Positions 6,406 through 15,037 of a stretch of DNA of 18,528 nt are shown here, piece after piece; within the stretch, counting starts at the first letter, position 1; every line of letters starts with the position of its first letter. The stretch comes from JANNOG01 sp050329415 (GTDB lineage Bacteria; Actinomycetota; Actinomycetes; Actinomycetales; JBBAYJ01). The DNA is taken from NCBI GenBank assembly GCA_050329415.1, contig JBHJOS010000052.1, positions 1-18,528 on the forward strand. Direction: 5' to 3'. The notes beneath the pieces were generated by a model. That model was not told where the DNA came from, did not search any database, and worked only from the letters and a program-made list of their open reading frames with translations. The position numbers and the translations under genes were made by a program.

Positions 6406-7139
6406 ACGACGAAGGGTCGCTCACGGGAGGGCCTGAGCACGCCGGCTCGCCCGGAACGCCACGACCCCCTGGTGCGCTGACGGACTTTCAGGTCGAGATC
6501 GTTCGGTTGTTCTTCTCGCTCGACGCCGCGGACGGGTTCCTGCTGTCCGGTGGGGCCGCTCTCGTCGCACAGGGCATGACGCATCGAGCGACGCAGGACC
6601 TCGACCTGTTCACCGCTCCCGGACGTGGCGACGTCCGCGTCGCGTGTCAGGCGCTGGAGGCTGCCGTGGCCGACCGCGACTGGACGAGCCGCCGAGTCCG
6701 AGACGGCAACAGCTTCGTCCGTCTCGTCATCGCCGGAATTCCGCAGGCCGGCCCGTTCGCGACGGCGGATTCGGTGGTCGTGGATCTGGCCATGGACGCC
6801 GCTCCGCAGCGCCCGGCCACGATGAGCATCGTCGGGCCGACCCTGGCGCCCGACGACCTCGCCGCCCGCAAGGTGATCGCTCTGTTCGACCGCGCCGAAG
6901 CCCGCGACTTCGCTGACGTCCACACTCTTGCCGCCACCTTCGCCCCCGAGCGCCTGCTCGCCTTGGCGGCCGAGACCGATCCGGGATTCGACCGAGCGAT
7001 CTTCGCTGAGATGCTCGCCTCTCTCGCGCGTTTCGCCGACGACGAGATCCCCGCGCTGCCGGCCGATGTCCCGCGACTTCGGCGCTTCTACGCCGACTGG
7101 GCCACGATTCTCACCCGAACCATCCCCGGCACGTCCTGA
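6402..7139 (+). CDS. AbiEii/AbiGii-family nucleotidyltransferase, probable toxin
   Basis: A 245-residue DUF1814/AbiEii-type nucleotidyltransferase. Visible motifs are LSGGAALVAQG at 48-58 (the GG/S nucleotide-binding turn), the metal-binding pair in TQDLDLF (Asp66 and Asp68), a third acidic position in VVVDLAMD (Asp128), and the family's C-terminal signature DLAARKVIALFDRAEARDFADVHTL (Lys157, Arg168, Asp169, Asp172). All expected key residues are present, so it looks active. Known relatives are the AbiEii toxins of type IV systems and the mycobacterial MenT toxins, some of which add nucleotides to tRNA acceptor ends. It starts inside the stop of the HTH gene (ATGA), as in toxin-antitoxin operons. 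The first 25 residues are Gly/Pro-rich and probably flexible. Cytoplasmic; its target here is not readable. Confidence 0.88.
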   Translation: MNDEGSLTGGPEHAGSPGTPRPPGALTDFQVEIVRLFFSLDAADGFLLSGGAALVAQGMTHRATQDLDLFTAPGRGDVRVACQALEAAVADRDWTSRRVRDGNSFVRLVIAGIPQAGPFATADSVVVDLAMDAAPQRPATMSIVGPTLAPDDLAARKVIALFDRAEARDFADVHTLAATFAPERLLALAAETDPGFDRAIFAEMLASLARFADDEIPALPADVPRLRRFYADWATILTRTIPGTS

Positions 7140-7146
7140 GCGCACT

Positions 7147-7179
7147 GTTCGCGTGGCACGGCCCACGCCGCGAGCGAAC
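7147..7179. terminator. Possible bidirectional hairpin between convergent genes
   Basis: The 112-bp gap between two convergent genes contains GTTCGC (7147-7152) matched by GCGAAC (7174-7179), with an inner alternative pairing GCGTGG (7151-7156) with CCACGC (7163-7168). No T-run follows. It could act as a GC-rich terminator, but the stems compete and the case is weak. Confidence 0.3.
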
Positions 7180-7251
7180 CCCGGACGGCCAGAGCCGCCG
7201 GCGGGGCGATCGACAGCAGGGCAGTCCGGGGGTGATGGACGGCGTGGCCGG

Positions 7252-8049
7252 TCACGCGCGCTTGCGGACCCGCCACACCTGTTCCGACGGGTACCGGTGC
7301 GCCCAGGAGGCCGTCACGCCGTGCGCGGCTCCGGCGTCGGGGTCCGGGGCGCGAGGTTCCCGGTAGTCGAGCACGTCGAAGCCGGTGTCGTCGAGGAGCC
7401 GGAACCAGCCCGCCGTCGGCAGGGTGAACTCGACGCCGCCGGGATCGACCGCCCCCCGCCGCCAGTCCAGGCGGTGCAGGTCGAACCAGGATCTGACCAG
7501 TGTCCCCCCCGAGGCGGAGCCGTCCTCCGGGGTGCAGACGAGAGCCAGCGGGTGCGTCCCGAGGAAGGCGAGCACGCCGCCGGGCCGCAGCAGGCGGTGG
7601 GCCTCCGGGACCCACCTGCGAGGGTCGCACCAGATCGCTGCCCCGTACTCCGAGACGGCGTAGTCGAACGTCGCGTCCGGGCGAGGCACAGCTTCCGCGT
7701 CCCCGTGGATCCACTCGATCGCGATCCCGTGTTCGGTGGCGAGGCGGCGTGCGGTCTCGAGCTGGCGCTCGGAGTTGTCGATGGCGGTGACGGTCGCCCC
7801 CCGTCGCGACATCCATGCCGACACATAGCCGGTGCCGCAGCCCAGCTCGATCGCGGCCATGCCGTGCATGTGCTCGGGCAGCAGACGCGCCTCGGAGTCG
7901 GGAACACCCCACTCGCCCCATGCCGGTTCGAGGAGCGACCACAGGCGCTCGCCGGCAGCCACCCAGTTCGGGGCGTCGGAGTCCCACTTCTCGCGGTTCG
8001 CCAGAACGTGCTCGGGGAGGTCGGCGGTCGGCACGGCCAGAGTCTGCAC
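7252..8049 (-). CDS. Class I SAM-dependent methyltransferase
   Basis: A 265-residue methyltransferase. SAM-binding motif I is AIELGCGTGYVSAWM (about 66-80). The acidic loop after beta-2 is TVTAIDNS (about 87-93), motif II/III is the DATFDYAVSEYGAAIW segment, and the post-motif LRPGGVLAFLGTHP follows, typical of Methyltransf_11/25 small-molecule enzymes. The N-terminal helical lid includes HVLANREKWD and NWVAAGERLW, as in this group. The GTG at 8047-8049 has a GGAGGG ribosome binding site eight bases upstream. It is convergent with the toxin-like gene and divergent from the giant-protein operon, from which only 135 bp separate it. The substrate cannot be read; a link to the giant-protein genes is possible but unproven. 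Confidence 0.92.
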   Translation of the reverse strand: MQTLAVPTADLPEHVLANREKWDSDAPNWVAAGERLWSLLEPAWGEWGVPDSEARLLPEHMHGMAAIELGCGTGYVSAWMSRRGATVTAIDNSERQLETARRLATEHGIAIEWIHGDAEAVPRPDATFDYAVSEYGAAIWCDPRRWVPEAHRLLRPGGVLAFLGTHPLALVCTPEDGSASGGTLVRSWFDLHRLDWRRGAVDPGGVEFTLPTAGWFRLLDDTGFDVLDYREPRAPDPDAGAAHGVTASWAHRYPSEQVWRVRKRA

Positions 8050-8184
8050 GGTCCGTGCCCTCCGGCCACGCGGGAGGTGTCTGCGTACTCCTGCGCCCGA
8101 TCTCCGTAGTGCCTACGGATGCCCTGAGCAGTGCGTCGGCTCGACGGTGGACCCGCTGTCCTCCTCCCGATCGGAGCCCGACCA
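8050..8184. promoter_or_regulatory. Divergent promoter region with short inverted repeat
   Basis: This 135-bp gap between the methyltransferase gene and the large operon should hold both promoters. An inverted repeat, TCCGTA (8103-8108) with TACGGA (8114-8119) around a 5-base loop, may be an operator or leader hairpin. I see no convincing -35/-10 pair. Confidence 0.4.
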
Positions 8185-11151
8185 GTGGCCCTGCCGTCCA
8201 GCTTCACCATCGTCCGCGCCGACGACCACGTCGTCCTCGAGGTGTTCCCGACGAATCTCGTCGTCCAGCCGACGACGCCCAGCCGGGACCAGCCGAGTCC
8301 GTTCCTGCTCCGGGCGGCGACCGCGGGCGCCCGGCTGCGGGTCCGGTTCCCCCAGCAGGAGATCATCGAGTACGCGTCACCGGTGACGGGCGTTCGCGAG
8401 CGCCAGCCGATGCCGATCTTCTCGCCGAGGACCGACGTGGCGGTCGCGGTTCCGCTCGGCGACCCGGGTGTCCCGCTGAGCGTGGCGGGCATCCTGGCCG
8501 CCCTCGACCGGCTGCCGCTGGAGGTGAACGGGGCCCTCGGGACCCGGTTCTCGTTCCCGCACCTGCTCGCCATGCGCCCCGCGGTGCCCACGCGCCTGCG
8601 GCATCGCAGCCGGCCCGTGAGCCATGACGGTCGGACCGAGTTGTGGCACTCCACGCTGGAGCGGGTCACGCCCGACCCGGGCGAGCCGTTCGTGCCGATG
8701 GAGCTCGACCCTGTCACGCGGACCGCAACCAGCGCGAACAGCGTTGTCGTCAACGACCTCGACATCAACAACGCCTTCAAGCTCGGCGACTGGGCCAACC
8801 TGGCGGCCGCCGCGGCGGCCGAGGACGCCCCGGCGCTCGTCGACCGGCTGCAGCTCTCCTCGCTCGGCGCCTGGCTCGACCTGCGCGGCAGTTGGTCGAG
8901 CTTCCCGGACGTCCAGCACCACATCGACCTGGGTCGCGACTCCAGTCAGCGCAAGGTGGAGATCGGCAGGCTCTACCCGTTCGGTCACGCGGCGATGCTA
9001 ACCAGCGACACCGTGCGGGCGTTCGAGACGACGGGGGCCGAGGGGAACCCGACCGGCCGCGCCGCCGTGCTCCGGACGGTCAGCGTGATCACCGTGCTCG
9101 AAGCGACCAGGACGTTCCCGTACGACGTCGAGACCGGCGCCAACGTGGGGTGGCCGTTCGCGAGCGTCACCATCGGCGACCGTCGCACGCCCCGGGGGGA
9201 CAAGGTCACGGTCGGCACGATCACCGTGGACGGCCTGGCCCAGAACATCGAGCTGCTCGAGGTCCCCGGCCCGCCCAGCGGCAACCCTGACCAGCCCCTG
9301 ACCCGGGTGCCGTTCGCGTTCAGCTGCACCGCCGTGGACCGCGGCGGCGAGACCTCCACGTTCACCATGCCGATGCTGTTCGTGCCCGCCAAGGTCCCCG
9401 ACTCCCAGACCCTGGCGACGATCTACAACCAGGCCACCCAGTCCGGGCTGCGTGACCTCGACCTGGGTGGGCAGAGCGTGGGCGTCGCCCCCGAGGCAGA
9501 CGCGACCGGTGCCGTCGCCCGCGCCTCCGGGGGCTCGGCCGAGCGCGCGACCGCCGTGCTCGCCTCGCAGCTGGTGATGCGGGTCGACGCCGCCGGCCGG
9601 CCCCTGATGACGGCGATCACCGGGAAGGTGAACGCCCTCGAACGGTACGGCGCCGGCACCGCGACGTTCCAGTACGCCCAGCCGTTCCTCGACGACCTCT
9701 TCGCCGGCGCCAACGCCCAGGGCCAGGTGTTCCTGCAACTGGCGCAGGAGCAGGCCCTCGCACTGGGCAAGGAGGCGACCGCCGGCCTGGCTTCTCTCGA
9801 CCTCCCGATCGGTGGGCTCTCGCGCGAGTTCGGTGCCCTCGCCGCGACCCGGAGCTCCCTCGACCCCGACCAGACCTTCGAGAAGCAACTCGGCCGGCTC
9901 GCCGCGGGAGAGCTCGATCTCTCCTTCCTCGATGCGGTCAACAAGCTGTTCGGAGTGGTCCCGCTCAAGGCCCTGATCCCCAGCGAGCCGAAACTCAAGC
10001 TGGGCAAGAACCAGAAGATCACCACGACGATGGTGGACGGCGTCGCCACCACGGAGCTGATCCTCGACACGCCGTTGCTCCGCGACGAGGACGGGGACGA
10101 CAAGCCCTTCCGGCAGGGCTTCGTGGGCCTCGCCCCGTTCCGGCGCAACCCGTCCGACCCGCACGACACCGTGCTGCACATCGAGCAGACGACGCGGGTG
10201 GACACGGCCACCGGGACGGTCAGCTCGGTCTCGATCTGCCGGGTCACCTCGGTCTCCCTCCAGCTGTTCGCCACCTCGAAGACCCCCGACCCGGACGAGC
10301 CCCAACCCGAGGACGACACGGCGCCGCTGGTCACCGTGCCGTTCGTGTCGATCACCTTCACCTCCCGGGACGGTGACAAGCCCGAGGTCGACGTCGACCT
10401 GGGACCGGTCCGCTTCGGCGGGTTCCTGGCCTTCCTCGGGGTACTCGCCGAGCTGATCGACGAGGGTGGGTTCATCGACCCGCCGGCGCTGGCGGTCGAC
10501 GAGTCGGGTATCCGCTCCACCTTCGAGTTCCCGATCCCGAGCGTGGCGGTCGGCATGTTCGCGTTGGAGAACATCGGCTTCGGCGCCGCCCTCAAGCTGC
10601 CGTTCACCGACGACCCGCTGACGCTCGCCCTGTCGTTCGCCCGGCGCGACAACCCGTTCGCCCTCACCGTCGCGATGCTCGGTGGCGGCGGCTACCTGGA
10701 GATCGAGCTGAGCACGGCCGGCCTGCAGCGGATCGCCGGCTCGCTGGAGTTCGGCGCCCGGTTGTCCATCGACCTGTTCGTCGCCAAGGCCTCGGTCGAG
10801 GCCATGGGCGGCGTTTACGCGAACTACGTCAAGGACCAGGGGATCGACGTCGTCGCCTTCTTCCGAATCCGCGGGGAGCTCGAGATCCTCAGCCTGGTCT
10901 CGGTCTCTGTGACGTTCACGCTCGCCCTGGAGTACCAGTCGGCGGGCAACCAGCTGTTCGGTCGCGGCGAGCTGGCCGTGAACATCACGGTGCTCTTCTT
11001 CTCCGAGACCGTGGTGGTCGAGTTCGAGCGCCGCTTCGCCGGTCGCAACGCCGATCCCACGTTCGCCGAGCTGATGGCTCCCCCGGGCCTGCCCGCCGGC
11101 AGCCCCACGCCCTGGGACGCGTACTGCCTCGCCTTCGCCCCCGTCGCCTGA
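8185..11151 (+). CDS. Giant uncharacterised protein 1 of a three-gene operon
   Basis: A 988-residue protein of no named family that I can give. The frame is open from 8131, but I prefer the GTG at 8185 because GGAG lies eight bases before it. In order I see a beta-rich N-terminus (1-140); an RTELWHS motif at 150-156; LSSLGAWLDLRGSW at about 225-237 with GRD at 250-252 and LYPFGHAA at 263-270; PFAFSCTAVDRGG and PMLFVPA near 376-402; and a helical part (about 410-580). A C-terminal beta-rich module at about 780-955 (alternating strands such as FALENIGFGAALKLPF and SLVSVSVTFTLALEY) ends in VEFERRFAG, followed by a tail with WDAYCLAFA. From memory, such strings recur in large bacterial proteins annotated only as hypothetical. 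No signal peptide or membrane anchor is visible. Role unknown; perhaps a structural subunit. Confidence 0.88.
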   Translation: MALPSSFTIVRADDHVVLEVFPTNLVVQPTTPSRDQPSPFLLRAATAGARLRVRFPQQEIIEYASPVTGVRERQPMPIFSPRTDVAVAVPLGDPGVPLSVAGILAALDRLPLEVNGALGTRFSFPHLLAMRPAVPTRLRHRSRPVSHDGRTELWHSTLERVTPDPGEPFVPMELDPVTRTATSANSVVVNDLDINNAFKLGDWANLAAAAAAEDAPALVDRLQLSSLGAWLDLRGSWSSFPDVQHHIDLGRDSSQRKVEIGRLYPFGHAAMLTSDTVRAFETTGAEGNPTGRAAVLRTVSVITVLEATRTFPYDVETGANVGWPFASVTIGDRRTPRGDKVTVGTITVDGLAQNIELLEVPGPPSGNPDQPLTRVPFAFSCTAVDRGGETSTFTMPMLFVPAKVPDSQTLATIYNQATQSGLRDLDLGGQSVGVAPEADATGAVARASGGSAERATAVLASQLVMRVDAAGRPLMTAITGKVNALERYGAGTATFQYAQPFLDDLFAGANAQGQVFLQLAQEQALALGKEATAGLASLDLPIGGLSREFGALAATRSSLDPDQTFEKQLGRLAAGELDLSFLDAVNKLFGVVPLKALIPSEPKLKLGKNQKITTTMVDGVATTELILDTPLLRDEDGDDKPFRQGFVGLAPFRRNPSDPHDTVLHIEQTTRVDTATGTVSSVSICRVTSVSLQLFATSKTPDPDEPQPEDDTAPLVTVPFVSITFTSRDGDKPEVDVDLGPVRFGGFLAFLGVLAELIDEGGFIDPPALAVDESGIRSTFEFPIPSVAVGMFALENIGFGAALKLPFTDDPLTLALSFARRDNPFALTVAMLGGGGYLEIELSTAGLQRIAGSLEFGARLSIDLFVAKASVEAMGGVYANYVKDQGIDVVAFFRIRGELEILSLVSVSVTFTLALEYQSAGNQLFGRGELAVNITVLFFSETVVVEFERRFAGRNADPTFAELMAPPGLPAGSPTPWDAYCLAFAPVA

Positions 11152-11176
11152 CCCGCCCTCGAACCAGGAAGCAGTC

Positions 11177-14100
11177 ATGACCTACAGCGTCTTGTGGACG
11201 ACCCTTCCCGCCGGCCTGTCCGGTTCCGATCTCAGGATCGCCCTCGTCGCCTCGCCCCGGATCGAGGTGACGGTCGAGCAGCTCGGTGAGTCGCCGTTGC
11301 AGGACTGGCCGGGCCTGGTCGAGGAGCTCGGCGAGCTGCGGCTCCAGGTGAACGGCTCGCCGGAGCTGCGACCGCTCACCCGCCTCACCGGCGAACCGAG
11401 CGGCGACCTCTGGCGCCGGATGCTCGACCCCGGCACCCGGGCGCGCCGTTCCGTCCCCGGGGTCCGGCAGCTGCGCACGACGCCCAAGGAGTCGTTCGTG
11501 CAGGCCGCCGAGGGGATCGGCGAGATCTTCGGTGGCCCCGACCCCACCGAGCGGGTGGCGCAGGTGGTCCGCGCGCTCGCCCTCGCCCCCCAGGACGAAC
11601 GGATCACGGCGGCGCTGCCCGCGAGCGCGCGGGCGCGCGGCTCGGTGCCGCTCGACCGGTTGACCGGACGCGAACTCGCGGCCACGGCTGCCGCCCTGCG
11701 CGGCCGGGGGGCGACCGACCTGGCCCTCGCCCTGCCGATCGCGGCCGAGGCCGGTGCCCTGCGCACCGCACCCGCCGACCAGGCGGTGCCGGCTCCGCTG
11801 GACGGCATCGAGCGGATCGACCAGGCCGAGTTCCACCAGCTCGTCGGACTGCTGCTCGACCACCCAGTGCTCGCTGTCCAGGCCGGGCTGCGGCTGGACT
11901 TCGCAGTGCCCGCCGCGGGCCTCGACGGCGAGCACCTGATCCGGGTCGTCCGCGCCGACGGCACGCCGTTGGACGGCGTTGTGCCGCGGCCCCAGCCATG
12001 GAGCCGGGTCCGCCTCACGGGCACGCCCCGGCGCCGCTTCACCATGGCCGACGGCGGCGAGGTCCGCGACGGCCTGCTCGACCTCTCCCCGGACCCGGGC
12101 TCCGACTTCGTGGTGACCACCCTCGACGTCACCGGGCTGTCCACCCACCTCACGTCGATGGCGGGCGACCCGGGAGCCGGGGAGGCGCGACCGCCCGTGC
12201 GCCGCAACGCCGGACTCACCGTCGCCCGCAGGTTCCGGCCGACCGACGTGATCCAGGCGGCCCTGGCGCGGGCGAGCGCCCTCTCGGCCGGTGTCGGCGG
12301 CGTCGACGGGGCTCCCGTCCTCACGGCGGCCGACGTGACGGTCGGCTACCGCCTGGACGTGGCCAGGGACGGCGGCCCGCTCCGTTCGTTGATGCGGCGC
12401 CGGGTGGCGTACCGGGTGGGCACCGGACCCGCCGCCGTCTCGCTCACCGAGCCGGCGCCCGGCCTGCCCGACACCGGCGAGGGCCGGGTGCAGCACGCGG
12501 TCGGCATGCAGCAGCCCGACGCCGACGGCCAGCCGCTGCTGCGGATCGGCGAGGAGATCGCGCAGTGGGACGGCTGGGCCATGTCCGCACCGCGGCCGGG
12601 CCGGACCGTGACCGCGGAACCGGGAAGCGAGGAGGCCACGGCGGACCTCGGTGCCGAGCCGATCCCGGGCGTCCCGGTCACGGCCGACGTCACGCCGGAG
12701 ACGGGCAGCGTGACCCCGCTGCGATACGGCAGCGACTACGTGCTGCGGGGGCGGGCGGTGTTCCTGGGCGGGGTGTCCCTGCCGCCGGATCTGGATGACG
12801 ACAGCCGGCTCAGCGCACCCACCTCCTACCTGCGGACGGAGTCGTTCCCGCCCCCCGTGCTGGTCCACCGGCGCCGCAACACCGAGGGCGAGTCCCTGAC
12901 CCGGGTGGTGGTGCGCAGCGACGGCTTCGGGACGCCGCTCGGCGCCCCGGCCGAACGGCACCTCGCCGCCCCGAAGTCCTCGATCCAGCAGGCCGAGTGG
13001 CACGGCGCCTTCGACGCCGCGTTCGGGCCGGACAGCCCGGCCCGCACCGCCGCCCGGGCCGCGCTGCTGACGGTCGCCCGGCGGGAGGCCGGTTCGTTCC
13101 TCGATCCGACGGTGCTCGGCCCCGACGGCGAGGTGATCCCGCAGCCGGGCATCGCCGTGGTCACCAACGACCCGGCCGCCCAGCCGCAGGTCGTCCTGCC
13201 GCCGCGGCGCGGCGACACGCTGCCCAACGGGGCGTACGTCGTGCACGACAGTGGGGCGACGCGGCTGCCCTACCTGCCCGAGGTGCTGGTCACCGGGGCC
13301 GTGGTCGCCGGCCTGGACAGCGATGGGCCCACCGCCCTCGCCTACGGCGGCGTCTGGCCCGAGCGGCACCCCGGCCGCCTCGTGGTGCATCCGACGACCG
13401 CGCCGGTCCCCTCCACCCGGGTGACGACCGAAGCCGGGCGTGCCGTGTTCCACATCGACCTGCCGCCGGGCGCGGAGACCGCCGTGCAGCTGTCGTCCAC
13501 CCTGGACCCGGACCGCCTGGGCGACCTTGACCTCGGGGCCGACGGCGACCCGGCGACGGTGGCGGCCGGCCTCGATCCCCGGCTCAGCGCCACCGAGACC
13601 GTCACCCTGGTGCACGCGACCCGGAAGCCGGCCGCCGACCCGGTCCTGGTCGCGGCGACGGCCACGGTGGACAGGGGTGCCCTCGGCGCGACCGTCGAGG
13701 CGACGGTGCAGGCCCATCGCGACACGACGGGCCGGATCGACCTCGAAGCCACGTGGGACGAGACCGTCGACACCGGTGATGGGCCGGTCCGTGCGACCCG
13801 ACGCACGGCGGTCGCCGGATCGGTCCGGGTCGACCGCGGCTCCGGTGCCGTCGCGCTGGAGATCGAGCACCATCTCGGCGAGACCGGCCACCGGACCGTC
13901 ACCTACACCCCGGTGGCGAGCACCCGGTTCGCGGAGTACTTCGCGGGTCGTGCGTCCGGCGCGGCGGGACAGCGGCGCGGCCCCGGGGTCACCCTGGAGA
14001 TCGAGAACCGGGCCGTCCCGCCGCAGCCCGTCCTGCACTCCGTGGTGCCGACCTACTCGACCAGTCGCGTGGTGGACGGGTCGGCGATCATCCTGCGGCG

Positions 14101-14983
14101 ACGCGGCGCGGGCGTCCGGGTGTTCCTGGCGCGGAAGTGGAACGTCACCGGCGACGGCGAGCAGCTGGGCGTCGTGGCGTTCCCCAACGACGCCGCGGGG
14201 AACGCGGTGCTCGCCGCCGGAGAGGGGCGGCTGGACCTGGTCTCCCGGATCGGCTCCGACCCGTTGCAGGAGCAGGTGCCCAAGGCGGTGGCGCACCTGA
14301 CCGACATCAGGTTCGGCCGCCGGGACCTCGCCACGACCCGCCAGCTGCCGCTGCTCGAGCCGACGGCCGGTGGTCAGGCGCTGTCCATCGTCGGGCACCC
14401 GGTCCGGTTCGACGGGGCGCGTGGCCTCTGGTTCGCCGATGTCGACGTGACCTTCGACGACACCCTGTGGCCGTTCGTCCAGCTGGGGCTCGTGCGCTAC
14501 CAGCCCACATCGATCGGTGGCTGTCACGTCTCCAAGGTCGTCAAGACCGATTTCGCGCAGCTCCCGGCCGGCCGCAAGCTCACCTTCAGCCGCCACGGAC
14601 AGTTCGGTGTCACGGTCACCGTGGCCGGTGAGCCGCTGGCCAACGGCTCCTTCAGCCTTCGCCAGGAGCGCCGGATCCACGACCCGAACGCGAGCGGCAT
14701 CGACGTGTTCTCCGACGCCGGGGTCGGCACCGCGGACGGCTGGTCGATCACTCCTGCCCCCACCCTCCCGGAGGGTGCGCTGGCTCGGATCACGCTCGAC
14801 CGGACGGCACCGCTCGACGCGAACGACCCGCTCGTCACCCAGCTGTTCAACGGCCGCATCGTCGTCGAGGAGCGGCAGACCGGCATGGCCATCGCCGGCC
14901 CCGGCACGGACAGCCGTGTCGTCTACGCCGAGACGCTCGACCGTCGCTCCCTCGGCATCGGGTCGATCCCGGCGCAGCCCTGA
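11177..14983 (+). CDS. Giant uncharacterised protein 2 of a three-gene operon
   Basis: A 1268-residue protein. The ATG has AGGAAG five bases upstream and lies 25 bp after gene 1. The opening YSVLWTTLPAGLSGSDLRIALVASPRIEV is strand-rich and not a signal peptide. Later landmarks are FHQLVGLLLDHPVL (about 219); an Ig/fibronectin-like strand YGSDYVLRGRAVFLGG (about 516); ESLTRVVVRSDG (about 570); APKSSIQQAEWHGAFD (about 598); LVHATRKP and a TTGRIDLEATWDE block (about 811-862); STRFAEYFAGR (about 915); VRVFLARKWNVTGDGEQLGVV (about 980); and LWFADVDVTF with FVQLGLVRYQPTSIGG (about 1085-1115). The order resembles large hypothetical proteins I remember from varied bacteria, but I know no assigned function. 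No catalytic motif, signal peptide or anchor is seen. It is probably a multi-domain beta protein acting together with its operon partners. Confidence 0.9.
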   Translation: MTYSVLWTTLPAGLSGSDLRIALVASPRIEVTVEQLGESPLQDWPGLVEELGELRLQVNGSPELRPLTRLTGEPSGDLWRRMLDPGTRARRSVPGVRQLRTTPKESFVQAAEGIGEIFGGPDPTERVAQVVRALALAPQDERITAALPASARARGSVPLDRLTGRELAATAAALRGRGATDLALALPIAAEAGALRTAPADQAVPAPLDGIERIDQAEFHQLVGLLLDHPVLAVQAGLRLDFAVPAAGLDGEHLIRVVRADGTPLDGVVPRPQPWSRVRLTGTPRRRFTMADGGEVRDGLLDLSPDPGSDFVVTTLDVTGLSTHLTSMAGDPGAGEARPPVRRNAGLTVARRFRPTDVIQAALARASALSAGVGGVDGAPVLTAADVTVGYRLDVARDGGPLRSLMRRRVAYRVGTGPAAVSLTEPAPGLPDTGEGRVQHAVGMQQPDADGQPLLRIGEEIAQWDGWAMSAPRPGRTVTAEPGSEEATADLGAEPIPGVPVTADVTPETGSVTPLRYGSDYVLRGRAVFLGGVSLPPDLDDDSRLSAPTSYLRTESFPPPVLVHRRRNTEGESLTRVVVRSDGFGTPLGAPAERHLAAPKSSIQQAEWHGAFDAAFGPDSPARTAARAALLTVARREAGSFLDPTVLGPDGEVIPQPGIAVVTNDPAAQPQVVLPPRRGDTLPNGAYVVHDSGATRLPYLPEVLVTGAVVAGLDSDGPTALAYGGVWPERHPGRLVVHPTTAPVPSTRVTTEAGRAVFHIDLPPGAETAVQLSSTLDPDRLGDLDLGADGDPATVAAGLDPRLSATETVTLVHATRKPAADPVLVAATATVDRGALGATVEATVQAHRDTTGRIDLEATWDETVDTGDGPVRATRRTAVAGSVRVDRGSGAVALEIEHHLGETGHRTVTYTPVASTRFAEYFAGRASGAAGQRRGPGVTLEIENRAVPPQPVLHSVVPTYSTSRVVDGSAIILRRRGAGVRVFLARKWNVTGDGEQLGVVAFPNDAAGNAVLAAGEGRLDLVSRIGSDPLQEQVPKAVAHLTDIRFGRRDLATTRQLPLLEPTAGGQALSIVGHPVRFDGARGLWFADVDVTFDDTLWPFVQLGLVRYQPTSIGGCHVSKVVKTDFAQLPAGRKLTFSRHGQFGVTVTVAGEPLANGSFSLRQERRIHDPNASGIDVFSDAGVGTADGWSITPAPTLPEGALARITLDRTAPLDANDPLVTQLFNGRIVVEERQTGMAIAGPGTDSRVVYAETLDRRSLGIGSIPAQP

Positions 14984-15037
14984 CCCGCCGGACATCCCCG
15001 ACCCGTCCACCCGTCGCCCGAACCCGGGAGGTTCTCC

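Noticed and set aside
8131..8184. The upstream GTG at 8131 as the start of giant gene 1
   Set aside because: It has no ribosome binding site, whereas the in-frame GTG at 8185 has GGAG at a good distance and the protein-like sequence begins there.
7314..8924. A 536-codon minus-strand frame spanning the methyltransferase and giant gene 1
   Set aside because: It overlaps the methyltransferase gene in another frame and is Ser/Arg/Thr-rich and disordered; the methyltransferase frame carries clear SAM motifs.
8998..11178. A 726-codon minus-strand frame opposite giant gene 1
   Set aside because: Same antisense GC-rich shadow effect; its composition is Gly/Arg/Glu-heavy and lacks motifs.
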